From Sedimentibacter acidaminivorans (lineage in GTDB: Bacteria > Bacillota > Clostridia > Tissierellales > Sedimentibacteraceae): DNA of 64,000 nucleotides. The notes under the pieces are model-generated. The model saw only the letters and a program-made list of their open reading frames with translations, searched no databases and had not been told where the DNA came from. Position 1 is the stretch's first letter. Every line of letters starts with the position of its first letter. Both the position numbers and the translations under genes were made by a program. Shown here one piece after another: positions 17,424 through 26,157 of this stretch. The stretch is taken from positions 62,001 to 126,000 of the forward strand of contig NZ_JAGGKS010000003.1 in NCBI RefSeq assembly GCF_017873955.1, written 5' to 3'.

Positions 17424-18323
17424 TTAATTAATCAATGGATTTTTAGAGCTAATAATAAAATCTATTTTTCCAAATGTAAAGCTAACTGGAATAAGGTAAG
17501 CATTATTTAGATTATTAAGTTCTATTTTATTATGTATGTGTTGAGGCTCGAGGTCAAGTTCTATACCTTTCTCATTAGATATATTAACACTGAATAAGCC
17601 ATCTTGCAAATTTAAGAATTCTCCAACTGAAGCATTTACATATTCGTTTAATTTAGTAAAATTTTCATTTGCAAATCTCGAAGCCAAGCTAATAAATGAT
17701 TTTTCAGTGCAGCTTATTGCAATAAAAGCATTAAAATCTCCTGTTATCTCTTGTGTAACTAACAAATCTGAAAAATAATTTTGAATTATAGAAGCTTTTA
17801 ATGGAATAAAATCATCTCCAATAAATCTTACAATATTTCTAAAAAGCAAAGATATATATTCACTATAAAATTTAGTATTAGGTGAAGGATTAAAGTTAAA
17901 GAAACGATTAAAAATTTCATCTATCTTTTCATTTTGTTCAACATTTTTTGTTATATATTCTATTTTATTTTCATTTTTATAATCATTGATAGATTTCTCA
18001 AATTGCGCATTATTCATATAACCTTTATCAACAAGTGCTTGCCCCAATGATAAATACCCTGTTTTTTGTGATGATAATAACTCATTTACTTGTGAAGAAG
18101 TAATATACCCCATATCTACTGCAATATCACCTATTTTTTTATCAACAGTAGCTTGAATATCATGTACTTCGTCTATTTGTTCAGCAGTCATATATCCTGC
18201 ATTAATAGCTAAAACACCTAATTTCACACGAGTTTGTTTGCTTATTTCCAATGCTTCTATCAGTTGTTCGTCAGACACTATTTTATTATTTAATAGATAA
18301 CTTCCAAAAAATTGTGTAAACAT
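17424..18323 (-). CDS. MshEN-like (GspE N-terminal) and CheX domain fusion protein
   Basis: A 299-residue protein with two parts. Residues 34-57 and 63-86 are two 24-residue repeats (KLGVLAINAGYMTAEQ.. and KIGDIAVDMGYITSSQ..), separated by five residues. Further, weaker repeats occur at 7-30 and 92-113. This matches the MshEN c-di-GMP-binding motif RLGxx-xG-LxxQ, with Lys in place of Arg. Residues from about 145 to 299 resemble CheX, a CheY-phosphate phosphatase fold, including NYFSDLLVTQEITGDF and NASVGEFLNLQDGLFSV. AGGAGG precedes the ATG. It lies 33 bp after a CheY-like gene. I infer a c-di-GMP-tuned phosphatase or scaffold for that regulator. Confidence 0.75.
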   Translation of the reverse strand: MFTQFFGSYLLNNKIVSDEQLIEALEISKQTRVKLGVLAINAGYMTAEQIDEVHDIQATVDKKIGDIAVDMGYITSSQVNELLSSQKTGYLSLGQALVDKGYMNNAQFEKSINDYKNENKIEYITKNVEQNEKIDEIFNRFFNFNPSPNTKFYSEYISLLFRNIVRFIGDDFIPLKASIIQNYFSDLLVTQEITGDFNAFIAISCTEKSFISLASRFANENFTKLNEYVNASVGEFLNLQDGLFSVNISNEKGIELDLEPQHIHNKIELNNLNNAYLIPVSFTFGKIDFIISSKNPLIN

Positions 18324-18356
18324 TTTCCCTCCTGCTGCCTACTCTGGCCAAATTTA

Positions 18357-18743
18357 TTATATTTGATTTTCTTTATCGATATAATTCATAATAATTTTTT
18401 TTAGCTGTCCTTCATCAATTGGCTTTTGAAAGAAGTCATAAGCTCCTATTTTTATAGCTTCTTTTAACTTGTTATTTGTTCCAATAGATGAAACAATGAT
18501 AACCTTAGCATTTAAATCGTATGATATTATCTCTGAAAGTGCTTCAATCCCAGTTTTTACTGGCATAACTATATCCATAAAGACCAAAGTTGGTTTTTGT
18601 TCTTTATAAATATCAATTGCTTGTTGACCGTCAACGGCTTCAATTATATTGTCACAGCCAAGAGCTACAATAATATCTTTGAATTTTTTTCTAACTAAAA
18701 TAGAATCATCACAAATTAAAATTTTTAGTTCATTTAATTGCAT
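18357..18743 (-). CDS. CheY-like single-domain response regulator
   Basis: A 128-residue stand-alone receiver domain with ICDDS near residue 13, phospho-acceptor Asp57 in LVFMDIVMPVKTG, the VSSIG switch Ser/Thr region, and the conserved Lys in FFQKPI. There is no output domain. GGGAGG lies ahead of the ATG at 18743; an earlier in-frame start has no ribosome binding site. It is first in an operon with the MshEN-CheX protein, its likely phosphatase partner. Confidence 0.9.
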   Translation of the reverse strand: MQLNELKILICDDSILVRKKFKDIIVALGCDNIIEAVDGQQAIDIYKEQKPTLVFMDIVMPVKTGIEALSEIISYDLNAKVIIVSSIGTNNKLKEAIKIGAYDFFQKPIDEGQLKKIIMNYIDKENQI

Positions 18744-19109
18744 TGTTAACCTCCCCAAATTAAATAAGATTTCATCAATAAATGCTAGTGATTATTAATT
18801 TTCAATCACATAGTAAAACGATTATATATTTATTATTTTACACCAAAAAATGTTAATTTACAATACACTTTGATAAAATTTTGCTAAATTTTTAGATGCT
18901 AATCCAACTTTATTATATTTATGAAAATAGATTATTCCTTTATATTAGAGTATCATTTGAAAAAACATAGGAGTATATGTTAAATAAGTTTAGAAGTTTG
19001 AAGTATTTTTTATTGTATAATTCCATTAATTATAGAGATATTAAGATTAATATTAAAATTTTTAGTTATTTTTAAAATAAATTACAAATATTGAAGGCAG
19101 GTAATATAA
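18744..19109. other. Intergenic region between divergent cheY-like and pepD genes
   Basis: 366 bp of A/T-rich sequence. I see no reading frame, tRNA or strong hairpin. It must hold the two divergent promoters, but no convincing -35/-10 pair stands out. Confidence 0.5.
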
Positions 19110-20552
19110 ATGAATGTTTTAGAAAATTTAGAACCAAAGAAAGTATTTAGTTTTTTTGAAGAAATGACTAAGATACCACATGGTTCAGGTAATGAAAAAG
19201 AAATAAGTAATTATTTAGTTAACTTTGCAAAAAAAAGAAATTTAGAGGTAATACAAGATAGTTCATTAAATGTAATTATTAAGAAAAATGCTACATCAGA
19301 TTATGAAAGTGTCCCACCTGTTATTATTCAAGGTCATATGGATATGGTTTGTGAAAAAAACAAAGATGTAAGTCATGATTTTGAAAATGATGCATTAAAA
19401 CTTCAAGTTCAAGAGGATTATATATATGCAAGCGGGACAACTTTAGGTGCAGATAATGGGATAGCTGTAGCATTTGGCTTAGCTTTATTAGATTCAAATG
19501 ATATCCCACATCCAGCTTTAGAGATACTAGTTACTACAGGGGAAGAAACGGGTATGTATGGTGCTATTGGGCTAGACCCAAAACATTTAAATGGAAAAGT
19601 ACTTTTAAATATTGACTCTGAAGAAGAAGGTGTATTTTTAGTAAGTTGTGCAGGTGGTGCCACTAATTATGTTAATATAAAAAATCAATGGGAAGAAAAT
19701 GAAAATACAGCTCTTAAATTAGAAATTAAAGGATTAAAGGGCGGACATTCTGGTATGGAAATAATTAAACAAAGAGGAAATGCAAATAAAATCATAGGAA
19801 GATTACTTCTTGCAATAAGCAAAGAAATAAACGTAAATATTGCACACATTAGTGGTGGTGCAAAGAATAATGCAATACCAAGAGAATCAGAGGTTGTATT
19901 AACTACCAAAAGCACAAATATAGAAAAAATTAAAACTATTGCTAATAATATGTTAGAAATATTTAAAATGGAATTAAAAGTAGAAGATCCAGATATTCAG
20001 TTAGAAATCACAGAAACAAAATCACAAAAACATTTAACTTGCGAAGTAACAAACAAAATTATAAGTTTCTTAAACTTAATGCCAAATGGTGTTCAAACAA
20101 TGAGCAAAGATATTGAAGGATTGGTAGAAAGCAGTTTAAATCTTGGAGTTATAGATTTCAATGAGGAAGAAGTTACATTTATATCAGCAGTTAGAAGTTC
20201 AGTTAAATCTTTAAAGTTAGAAATATTGGAAAAAATTGAAGTACTTGCGAAATTGATTAATGCTGAAGTAATAACTGATTCAAGTTATCCCGAATGGCAA
20301 TTTGAACAAAATTCCAAGATAAGAGAACTTTGCGTAAAAACATATAAAGAAATTAACGGAAAAGAACCTAAAATTGACGCTATTCATGCAGGATTAGAAT
20401 GTGGGCTTTTAAAAGAAAAAATGCATGACGTTGATATGATTAGCTTTGGACCAAACTTATACGATGTCCATACTCCACAAGAACATATGAGCATTAGTTC
20501 AGTGAAAAGAGTTTGGGAATTTATTAAGAAGTTATTAGAAAATACAAAGTAA
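19110..20552 (+). CDS. pepD: Aminoacyl-histidine dipeptidase PepD (M20 family)
   Basis: A 480-residue cytosolic dizinc peptidase (carnosinase type). Metal and catalytic residues lie in IQGHMDMVCEKN, TLGADNGIAVAF and TTGEETGMYGAIGL; a lid domain contains GLKGGHSGMEI, and a late metal-site His lies in the SFGPNLYDVHTPQEHMS segment. It hydrolyses dipeptides and probably wider short peptides. AAGGCAGG precedes the ATG. It is first gene of an operon with a peptide transporter (16-bp gap) and a PqqD-like gene, so uptake and hydrolysis are linked. Confidence 0.93.
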   Translation: MNVLENLEPKKVFSFFEEMTKIPHGSGNEKEISNYLVNFAKKRNLEVIQDSSLNVIIKKNATSDYESVPPVIIQGHMDMVCEKNKDVSHDFENDALKLQVQEDYIYASGTTLGADNGIAVAFGLALLDSNDIPHPALEILVTTGEETGMYGAIGLDPKHLNGKVLLNIDSEEEGVFLVSCAGGATNYVNIKNQWEENENTALKLEIKGLKGGHSGMEIIKQRGNANKIIGRLLLAISKEINVNIAHISGGAKNNAIPRESEVVLTTKSTNIEKIKTIANNMLEIFKMELKVEDPDIQLEITETKSQKHLTCEVTNKIISFLNLMPNGVQTMSKDIEGLVESSLNLGVIDFNEEEVTFISAVRSSVKSLKLEILEKIEVLAKLINAEVITDSSYPEWQFEQNSKIRELCVKTYKEINGKEPKIDAIHAGLECGLLKEKMHDVDMISFGPNLYDVHTPQEHMSISSVKRVWEFIKKLLENTK

Positions 20553-20568
20553 TAGGAGAATCAAAAAT

Positions 20569-22503
20569 ATGAGTGAAGATAGAAAAAAATTATCTAATAC
20601 TGCTTATGGCGATATTAGAGGTGAAGATTACATACCTTTTGTGCCTACTTCGGTTGCGATGCCAGAAACAACAGGATATTCAATTATATTAGGAATTATA
20701 TTAGCTTGCCTTTTTGCAGCAGCTAATACTTATCTTGGATTGAAAGTAGGTATGACAATATCCGCCGGAATACCAGGGGCTATAATAGCTACTGGGATAT
20801 TAAAAGGAATGTTTAAGAGAAACAATATTTTAGAAGCAAATGTAGTAGCTTCTTTAGCTGCTATGGGAGAATCATTAGCTGGTGGTGTTATATTTATTTT
20901 ACCAGCACTAATACTTTGGGGACTAAAACTAAGCGTTTTTACAGTAATAGTTGTTACTATAATAGGTGGTCTTATGGGTGTATTCTTCATTACACCACTT
21001 AGAAGATATTTGATAGTTGAAGAACATGGAGAGCTAATTTATCCAGAAGCAATGGCAGCTGCTGAGGTACTTGTAACAGGTAGTTCAGGAGGAGAAGGCT
21101 TCAAAACAGTAATGACTGGACTTGGTGTAGGTGGAGGATATAAACTTTTATCAGGAGGATTTGCACTTTGGTCAGAACAAGCAACTTATATTATTAAGAA
21201 CTATCAAAGTACAATGATAGGAGCTGATACATTAGCTTCGCTTCTTGGTGTTGGATTTATAGTTGGTACCAAGGCATCACTACTTATGTTTGGTGGTTCA
21301 GTAATAGCTTGGTTTGCACTTATCCCTTTGATTAAATTTTTAGGCGTGGGATTAACCGTACCACTATTTCCTGCAACTAAAATTATTGCTGAAATGAGTG
21401 CAAGCGAAATATGGTCTAACTATATTAAATATATAGGAGCTGGTGCAGTTGCTATGGGTGGATTTGTATCACTTGCTAAATCTATACCAACAATTATAAC
21501 AAGCTTTAAACAAGCTATGAGCGGAATAGGAGCTGGAGGGAACAAAGAAATTAGCAGGATTGATTTAGAAGCACCACTAACTTGGGTTATATTAGCAGCA
21601 GCGTTTGGCTTTGCACTTACATGGCTTCTACCAATTATAAATGGAGGAATTATAGGTGGAATACTGGCAGTAATTTTTAGCTTCTTTTTCGCTGTTGTTT
21701 CAGGTCGAATGGTTGGAATAATTGGGGCATCCAATAATCCTGTTTCAGGTATGACAATTGCGACAATGCTATTTGTAACTACTATAATTAAATTAACTGG
21801 TGGAGAATCTCAAGAATATATGAATAAATGTATTTTAATTGGCGGAGTTGTATGTGTTGCTATTGCAGTAGCTGGTGGTACTGCACAAAGTCTTAAAACC
21901 ACATTTATAATAGGTGGTACACCAAGAGATGTTCAGTTAGGAATGTTTATAGCCCTTGCAATAGCTGGCGCCTTTGCTGCATTTGTCATAAATATGCTAG
22001 ATTCTGCTTATGGAATAGGAAGTGCAGAGGTAGCTGCACCTCAGGCCACATTAATGAAGATGATTGTTGAAGGTATTATGACTGCTAAACTTCCTTGGAC
22101 TTTGATAATTATTGGTGCAGCTATAGCTCTATTTTGCGAATTGGCAAGTATTTCAATCCTTCCGGTTGCACTTGGAATATACCTTCCAATTACCTTAAAT
22201 ACAGCTATATTGGTTGGAGGTATAATTAGAGAAACTGTTGAAAGAAAAAATAAAAATAATAGACCTAGAAGGGATGAAGTTGTTGAAAGAGGAACGTTAC
22301 TTGCTTCTGGTTTAGTTGCTGGAGATGCTTTAATGGGTATAGTAGTTGCTGGTTTAGTTGCAGCTAATATAGATATCGCTTTTGGAAGAGGTTTTTTAAC
22401 AAATATAACTCAAAGTAATGTATTTTCATTTGCAATGTTTATTTTATTAGGCATATGGATTTATATGTTCTCTAATATGAGAAATAGGAGCAGCAAAAGA
22501 TGA
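20569..22503 (+). CDS. OPT-family oligopeptide transporter
   Basis: A 644-residue polytopic membrane protein of the OPT/YSL superfamily. It has about 14-16 hydrophobic segments, the N-terminal ANTYLGLKVGMTISAGIPGA, IYPEAMAAAEVL and a C-terminal ALFCELASISILPVALGIYLP. Family members import oligopeptides or metal chelates by proton symport. AGGAGAA precedes the ATG, 16 bp after pepD. The stop overlaps the start of the PqqD-like gene (ATGA), implying translational coupling. Confidence 0.92.
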   Translation: MSEDRKKLSNTAYGDIRGEDYIPFVPTSVAMPETTGYSIILGIILACLFAAANTYLGLKVGMTISAGIPGAIIATGILKGMFKRNNILEANVVASLAAMGESLAGGVIFILPALILWGLKLSVFTVIVVTIIGGLMGVFFITPLRRYLIVEEHGELIYPEAMAAAEVLVTGSSGGEGFKTVMTGLGVGGGYKLLSGGFALWSEQATYIIKNYQSTMIGADTLASLLGVGFIVGTKASLLMFGGSVIAWFALIPLIKFLGVGLTVPLFPATKIIAEMSASEIWSNYIKYIGAGAVAMGGFVSLAKSIPTIITSFKQAMSGIGAGGNKEISRIDLEAPLTWVILAAAFGFALTWLLPIINGGIIGGILAVIFSFFFAVVSGRMVGIIGASNNPVSGMTIATMLFVTTIIKLTGGESQEYMNKCILIGGVVCVAIAVAGGTAQSLKTTFIIGGTPRDVQLGMFIALAIAGAFAAFVINMLDSAYGIGSAEVAAPQATLMKMIVEGIMTAKLPWTLIIIGAAIALFCELASISILPVALGIYLPITLNTAILVGGIIRETVERKNKNNRPRRDEVVERGTLLASGLVAGDALMGIVVAGLVAANIDIAFGRGFLTNITQSNVFSFAMFILLGIWIYMFSNMRNRSSKR

Positions 22504-22862
22504 CGACTATAAACAAGGATTTTGATACGAAACATAACTTTGTTTTGTTCGTACCAGAAATTAAATATAGAAACTGGACAGAAAAAAACGGAAAAGTTAC
22601 TTTATGTTTAGATACTAATGACCCAGTAAAAAAGTTCCTAGCATGGATGGTACACAAAAATCATAAGACTAATTTAGACTTGGATGATCGATGCTCAGCA
22701 GTATGGAAACATATAGATGGAGAGAAAACTATATACGATATTGCTAAAATAATGTCTGCTATATATAAAGAAGATTTAAATAAAGAACTATATAGATTAG
22801 TGACATATTTAAAATACCTATCTAAACGTGGATGGATTAAATTTAAAGAATATGAAACATAA
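22500..22862 (+). CDS. PqqD-family protein
   Basis: A 120-residue protein with the PqqD-like winged fold: LDDRCSAVWKHIDGEKTIYDIAKIM followed by KYLSKRGWIKF. PqqD proteins bind RiPP precursor leaders and present them to radical SAM enzymes, but no radical SAM or precursor gene is nearby. The start overlaps the transporter stop by four bases. It may be a peptide-binding accessory of the transporter; this is inference. A clear hairpin follows. Confidence 0.78.
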   Translation: MTTINKDFDTKHNFVLFVPEIKYRNWTEKNGKVTLCLDTNDPVKKFLAWMVHKNHKTNLDLDDRCSAVWKHIDGEKTIYDIAKIMSAIYKEDLNKELYRLVTYLKYLSKRGWIKFKEYET

Positions 22863-22876
22863 AATATTTAATAACA

Positions 22877-22906
22877 GACTCTTAAGCTGGTATTAGCTTA
22901 AGAGTC
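22877..22906 (+). terminator. Terminator hairpin after the pepD-OPT-pqqD operon
   Basis: Perfect 12-bp stem GACTCTTAAGCT / AGCTTAAGAGTC with a 6-nt loop, then CTTGGGTTATATTTTTTTTT. The U-run starts about ten bases after the stem. Confidence 0.7.
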
Positions 22907-22912
22907 CTTGGG

Positions 22913-23563
22913 TTATATTTTTTTTTCTTCAACTAATAAAACTTTTAATTCAGGCTTACCTTCAGCTAAACCAACAGCATAAATTGTATAGGTATAATTT
23001 GGGTCTAATTTAACATTAGGAACCGTTAATACTACATCGTTAGAACCAGTAAGAGTAACTTTAAAATTATATGTTCCTGCTGGAACACAAAAATAATTAG
23101 TAACTTCTTTATACGAAACATCTTGGAAAACTATTGAATCATCTGCTAATTTTATATCAACAGCTGGTGCATTTGGTGAAAGATGTACAAATCTTACACA
23201 AGGCTCACCGTAGTTAGCAGGAATTATTGATTCTGAAATTTGGAATAAACTTATATCTGGCAAATTCCCTACAGCGGCTAGATTAGTAACTGTACCTTCG
23301 GAAATATATATATCTGTATTAATTACTGGATTTGTCGTTTTTCCAGTAGGATATACTTTAATATTGTAGTTCCCAGGTGGTACAGGAAGATATTGTGTAA
23401 ATTCTGAAAAAGCAAGATTTGATACAATAATATCTCCGTTCGCATATATATCAACCGCTGGTGCATTTGGCGATGCATGCAATACTCTAACAGAAGAATT
23501 CATTCGGTTAGGCATCATGCAGCTCGCTATAAAACATGGATACGGGTATGGGTAAAAAAACAT
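22913..23563 (-). CDS. DUF4397 domain protein (two repeats)
   Basis: A 216-residue protein with two DUF4397 beta-sandwich repeats. Each starts with R-V/F-x-H-x-SPNAPAVDI (about residues 25-120 and 121-210): VRVLHASPNAPAVDIY and VRFVHLSPNAPAVDIK. The N-terminus MFFYPYPYPCFIASCMM is Tyr/Pro/Cys-rich and has no classical signal peptide. Such proteins are often surface- or spore-associated, which here is only a suggestion. AAAGGAG precedes the ATG. It is monocistronic. Confidence 0.85.
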   Translation of the reverse strand: MFFYPYPYPCFIASCMMPNRMNSSVRVLHASPNAPAVDIYANGDIIVSNLAFSEFTQYLPVPPGNYNIKVYPTGKTTNPVINTDIYISEGTVTNLAAVGNLPDISLFQISESIIPANYGEPCVRFVHLSPNAPAVDIKLADDSIVFQDVSYKEVTNYFCVPAGTYNFKVTLTGSNDVVLTVPNVKLDPNYTYTIYAVGLAEGKPELKVLLVEEKKI

Positions 23564-23689
23564 TTTAATATTCTCCTTTATATTTAAATTTATATATATA
23601 CTTACTATATGAATTAAATATATAAAGGTGATATACTAATAAAGTCAATTTTAAATTTCTTTTAATTGTTAACAATTATTTTATAGTTA

Positions 23690-24004
23690 TTATTTAACTG
23701 GAGCAGGAGCTTTAACAACTATAAGCTCTAGTGTTTCTTCATGAGTATTAGAAACATTCATTTTAGTTTTGAATGGAATTTTTAATATACTCCCTTTATT
23801 GTATTTATGAGTTTCTTGTTTATCTAATCCAATTGACAATGTGCCATTTATTACAGTCATGTATACATTTGAGTTAGAAAAATGTTCAGGCAGTCCTTCC
23901 CCTTTATTAAATATCATGTGTATATAATGTACATTTTCATCAGATATAAGCATTTCTACTGTTTTACTATCACTGTAAGTCATGTTATAAACTTTTTCTA
24001 CCAT
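23690..24004 (-). CDS. Small single-domain cupin protein
   Basis: A 104-residue cupin with the pattern GEGLPEHFSNSNVYMTVINGTLSIGL and a second strand KGSILKIPF. It has only one of the usual metal-binding His in motif 1, so metal binding may be altered. AGGAGG precedes the ATG. It follows the split permease operon by about 80 bp on the same strand and is probably co-regulated by the divergent Crp/Fnr protein. The ligand is unknown. Confidence 0.78.
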   Translation of the reverse strand: MVEKVYNMTYSDSKTVEMLISDENVHYIHMIFNKGEGLPEHFSNSNVYMTVINGTLSIGLDKQETHKYNKGSILKIPFKTKMNVSNTHEETLELIVVKAPAPVK

Positions 24005-24084
24005 TGTATGTTCCTCCTGTTTTTATAATTTTTTATAGTATATATTAAACTGACATAATTTACTGTAATATATGTTACGAATAT

Positions 24085-24810
24085 TTACATATATTTAATT
24101 GCTTTTGCAGGACATTTTTCTATAGCTGTTTTAATTTTATCATTTTCCTCTGATATTAGTATTATTTTAGCAGTATTTGCTTTTTTACCTTTCATAACAA
24201 AATTTTCTGGTGATACACTTACACATAATCCACATCCAACACAAAAATTCTTATCTACATTAAGTACTGCATCATCTCTAGTAATTATATCATCCATGGG
24301 TATTTCGACTTTTTTTACTATTTTTGAAGTAATAATTGCCATTGTTGCAATAGATAATGATGTTAAAAACCACCTTACTAACATAAATTGAGGTCCTAAA
24401 AATTTAGCTTCATTTGCAAGCATTGGAATTTTAATTACAGCCCAGGCACTTAATATGATTACTATATTGGCTACACTTGCTCCTTTTTTTATAAGCATTT
24501 TGCAAATAGGAAATGCTGCATAAATAGGGCCCGCTGAAAAGCTGCCAAATAAAAATGAGAACAAAATCCCCTTAATACCAGAACCTTCACCTAAGGAATT
24601 TTGAATTGTTTTTCTTGGAACCCATGCTTCTATTAGAGATGTTAATAAAAGAATTACAGGCATGATTATAAGCATCTCTTTAATATAATATAAACTATTA
24701 TTTAAAGACTGAATTCCCTTATCAGGCAAGAAAATAAATAAGATAATATAGGTTAATATAACTAATGATAAAAATATATTGCTTTTTATTTTTTTTAATA
24801 TTAAACTCAT
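24085..24810 (-). CDS. Half-size permease with C-terminal 4Fe-4S ferredoxin domain
   Basis: A 241-residue protein. Residues 1-165 form about five hydrophobic segments typical of the YraQ/ArsP (DUF318) permease family, including FLFGSFSAGPIYAAFPIC and LSAWAVIKIPML. Residues 190-241 are a single-cluster ferredoxin: CVGCGLC then a distant CP in EKCPAKAI, with the fourth proximal Cys missing as in mono-cluster ferredoxins. The start overlaps the stop of the preceding half-permease by four bases, so the two likely form one heterodimeric transporter with a redox input. The substrate is unknown. Confidence 0.82.
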   Translation of the reverse strand: MSLILKKIKSNIFLSLVILTYIILFIFLPDKGIQSLNNSLYYIKEMLIIMPVILLLTSLIEAWVPRKTIQNSLGEGSGIKGILFSFLFGSFSAGPIYAAFPICKMLIKKGASVANIVIILSAWAVIKIPMLANEAKFLGPQFMLVRWFLTSLSIATMAIITSKIVKKVEIPMDDIITRDDAVLNVDKNFCVGCGLCVSVSPENFVMKGKKANTAKIILISEENDKIKTAIEKCPAKAIKYM

Positions 24811-25289
24811 ATGATTACCCCCATTATCAGCGCTATAATTATTGCAAATCCAAAGCTTAATGAATTTCTAACCAAAGCGAATTTCATACCAAATTCACGT
24901 TTTTCAAGAGGAAATGTAACAAATCCTACCATGGTTAAAGTAGTCAAGAAAGCCACTATTGGTACTATACTAGCACCAGCTTTAACTAATGAACCAACTA
25001 GTGGGAAAGCAACAAAAGCAGGTATTAATGTTATGCTACCTACAAAAGCTGAAACAATTGTTGACAATACTACATTTGATTGACCGAGATACTGCTTAAT
25101 TGTTTCTGGTGGGATAAATGTAATTATTAATCCTATAAGAAAAAGAATTCCTACTATTTCACCAATCATATTTCTCATCATACCACTTGACATTTTAATT
25201 GAACCAAAAGTTTTCTTCTTATCTTTAATAATTGAACCTATAAACCATATTAGAGTTATAATCCAAAGACATATTGTAAAGATATCCAT
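24807..25289 (-). CDS. Half-size permease (YraQ/ArsP-like)
   Basis: A 160-residue membrane protein with about five hydrophobic segments. It contains SAFVGSITLIPAFVAFPLVGSL, the internal-repeat partner of the segment in the next gene, and LTMVGFVTFPLEKREFG. Together with its overlapping neighbour it makes the two halves of a normal permease. GAAAGGAG lies five bases before the ATG at 25289; an upstream in-frame codon at 25304 is poorly placed. It is first gene of the operon, divergent from the Crp/Fnr gene. Confidence 0.82.
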   Translation of the reverse strand: MDIFTICLWIITLIWFIGSIIKDKKKTFGSIKMSSGMMRNMIGEIVGILFLIGLIITFIPPETIKQYLGQSNVVLSTIVSAFVGSITLIPAFVAFPLVGSLVKAGASIVPIVAFLTTLTMVGFVTFPLEKREFGMKFALVRNSLSFGFAIIIALIMGVII

Positions 25290-25346
25290 ATATTCTCCTT
25301 TCAAAATAGCTTTTCTTGTATTATAATTATTTAAATAATATAAATC

Positions 25347-25362
25347 AGTTACATAGGTTACT
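25347..25362. promoter_or_regulatory. Candidate Crp/Fnr operator in the divergent region
   Basis: AGTTACATAGGTTACT, a 16-bp imperfect palindrome (12 of 16 positions symmetric), between the permease operon and the crp/fnr-type gene. This is the usual site for autoregulation. It is inferred from symmetry and location only. Confidence 0.4.
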
Positions 25363-25385
25363 AATTTAAAATAAGGAGGAATTTT

Positions 25386-26045
25386 ATGCTAGAATTTTTA
25401 AAAATACTTGAACATACAGATTTATTTAAAGGTATGTCTGCCAATGATATGGAGGATATTTTTTTAGCAGATTATTATTTGATCGATAAATATAATAAGA
25501 ATTCTGTAATATATTTTCAAAATGAAAAATGTACAACTCTAGATATAGTTTTAAATGGAATTGTCTCTATCCAAGGAATTGATGAAAAAGGAAATTATAT
25601 TTCAATAAGTGATTTTACTATTGGAGATGTATTAGGGGGCAATTTACTATTCTCCCATAAAAATTTTTATCCTATGACCGTATTATCTAAAACAGATGTT
25701 ACTGTTCTTCGTTTAAAAAAGGATTTAATTCTAAATCTTTGCCAAAATAACACTTGTTTTTTAACGAATTTCCTTCAATCTCTAGCGGATAAGACACTAA
25801 TATTAACAGACAAAATAAAAACACTGTCGTTTAAATCTATAAGACAGTGTATAATTGATTTTTTAATATATGAAAGTTATATACAAAAAAGCAAAACAAT
25901 AAAATTGGAAATGACAAAAAAAGATTTAGCCGAAAAATTTGGAGTTCAACGATCTTCTCTATCACGTGAACTAAATAAAATGAGAAAAGAGGGTTTAATA
26001 GAATATGACGCACATTCTATTACATTAATAAATACTCCGATTTAA
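25386..26045 (+). CDS. Crp/Fnr-family transcriptional regulator
   Basis: A 219-residue regulator with an N-terminal cyclic-nucleotide-binding fold (residues 10-120, ISDFTIGDVLGGNLLF), a long dimer helix, and a C-terminal winged helix with MTKKDLAEKFGVQRSSLSREL. There is no FNR-type Cys cluster at the N-terminus; two Cys (QNEKC, NLCQNNTC) are scattered. AAGGAGG precedes the ATG. It is divergent from the split permease operon, which it probably controls. Confidence 0.88.
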   Translation: MLEFLKILEHTDLFKGMSANDMEDIFLADYYLIDKYNKNSVIYFQNEKCTTLDIVLNGIVSIQGIDEKGNYISISDFTIGDVLGGNLLFSHKNFYPMTVLSKTDVTVLRLKKDLILNLCQNNTCFLTNFLQSLADKTLILTDKIKTLSFKSIRQCIIDFLIYESYIQKSKTIKLEMTKKDLAEKFGVQRSSLSRELNKMRKEGLIEYDAHSITLINTPI

Positions 26046-26093
26046 TAACTATTATGTTCATAATTTTATTTATTACAGTTTCATAGTAGTTAA

Positions 26094-26123
26094 AAATCCT
26101 CTTTGATATTTCAAAGAGGATTT
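26094..26123 (+). terminator. Intrinsic terminator of the Crp/Fnr-type gene
   Basis: Perfect 13-bp stem AAATCCTCTTTGA / TCAAAGAGGATTT with a 4-nt loop, followed by GGTTGTTTTAT. Confidence 0.75.
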
Positions 26124-26157
26124 GGTTGTTTTATATATGACACTGTTAATAAATATT

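Noticed and set aside
23664-23677. 14-bp perfect palindrome AATTGTTAACAATT near the cupin gene
   Set aside because: It is short and made of A/T-rich bases common in this genome, and lies 3' of the cupin gene, so an operator role cannot be supported.
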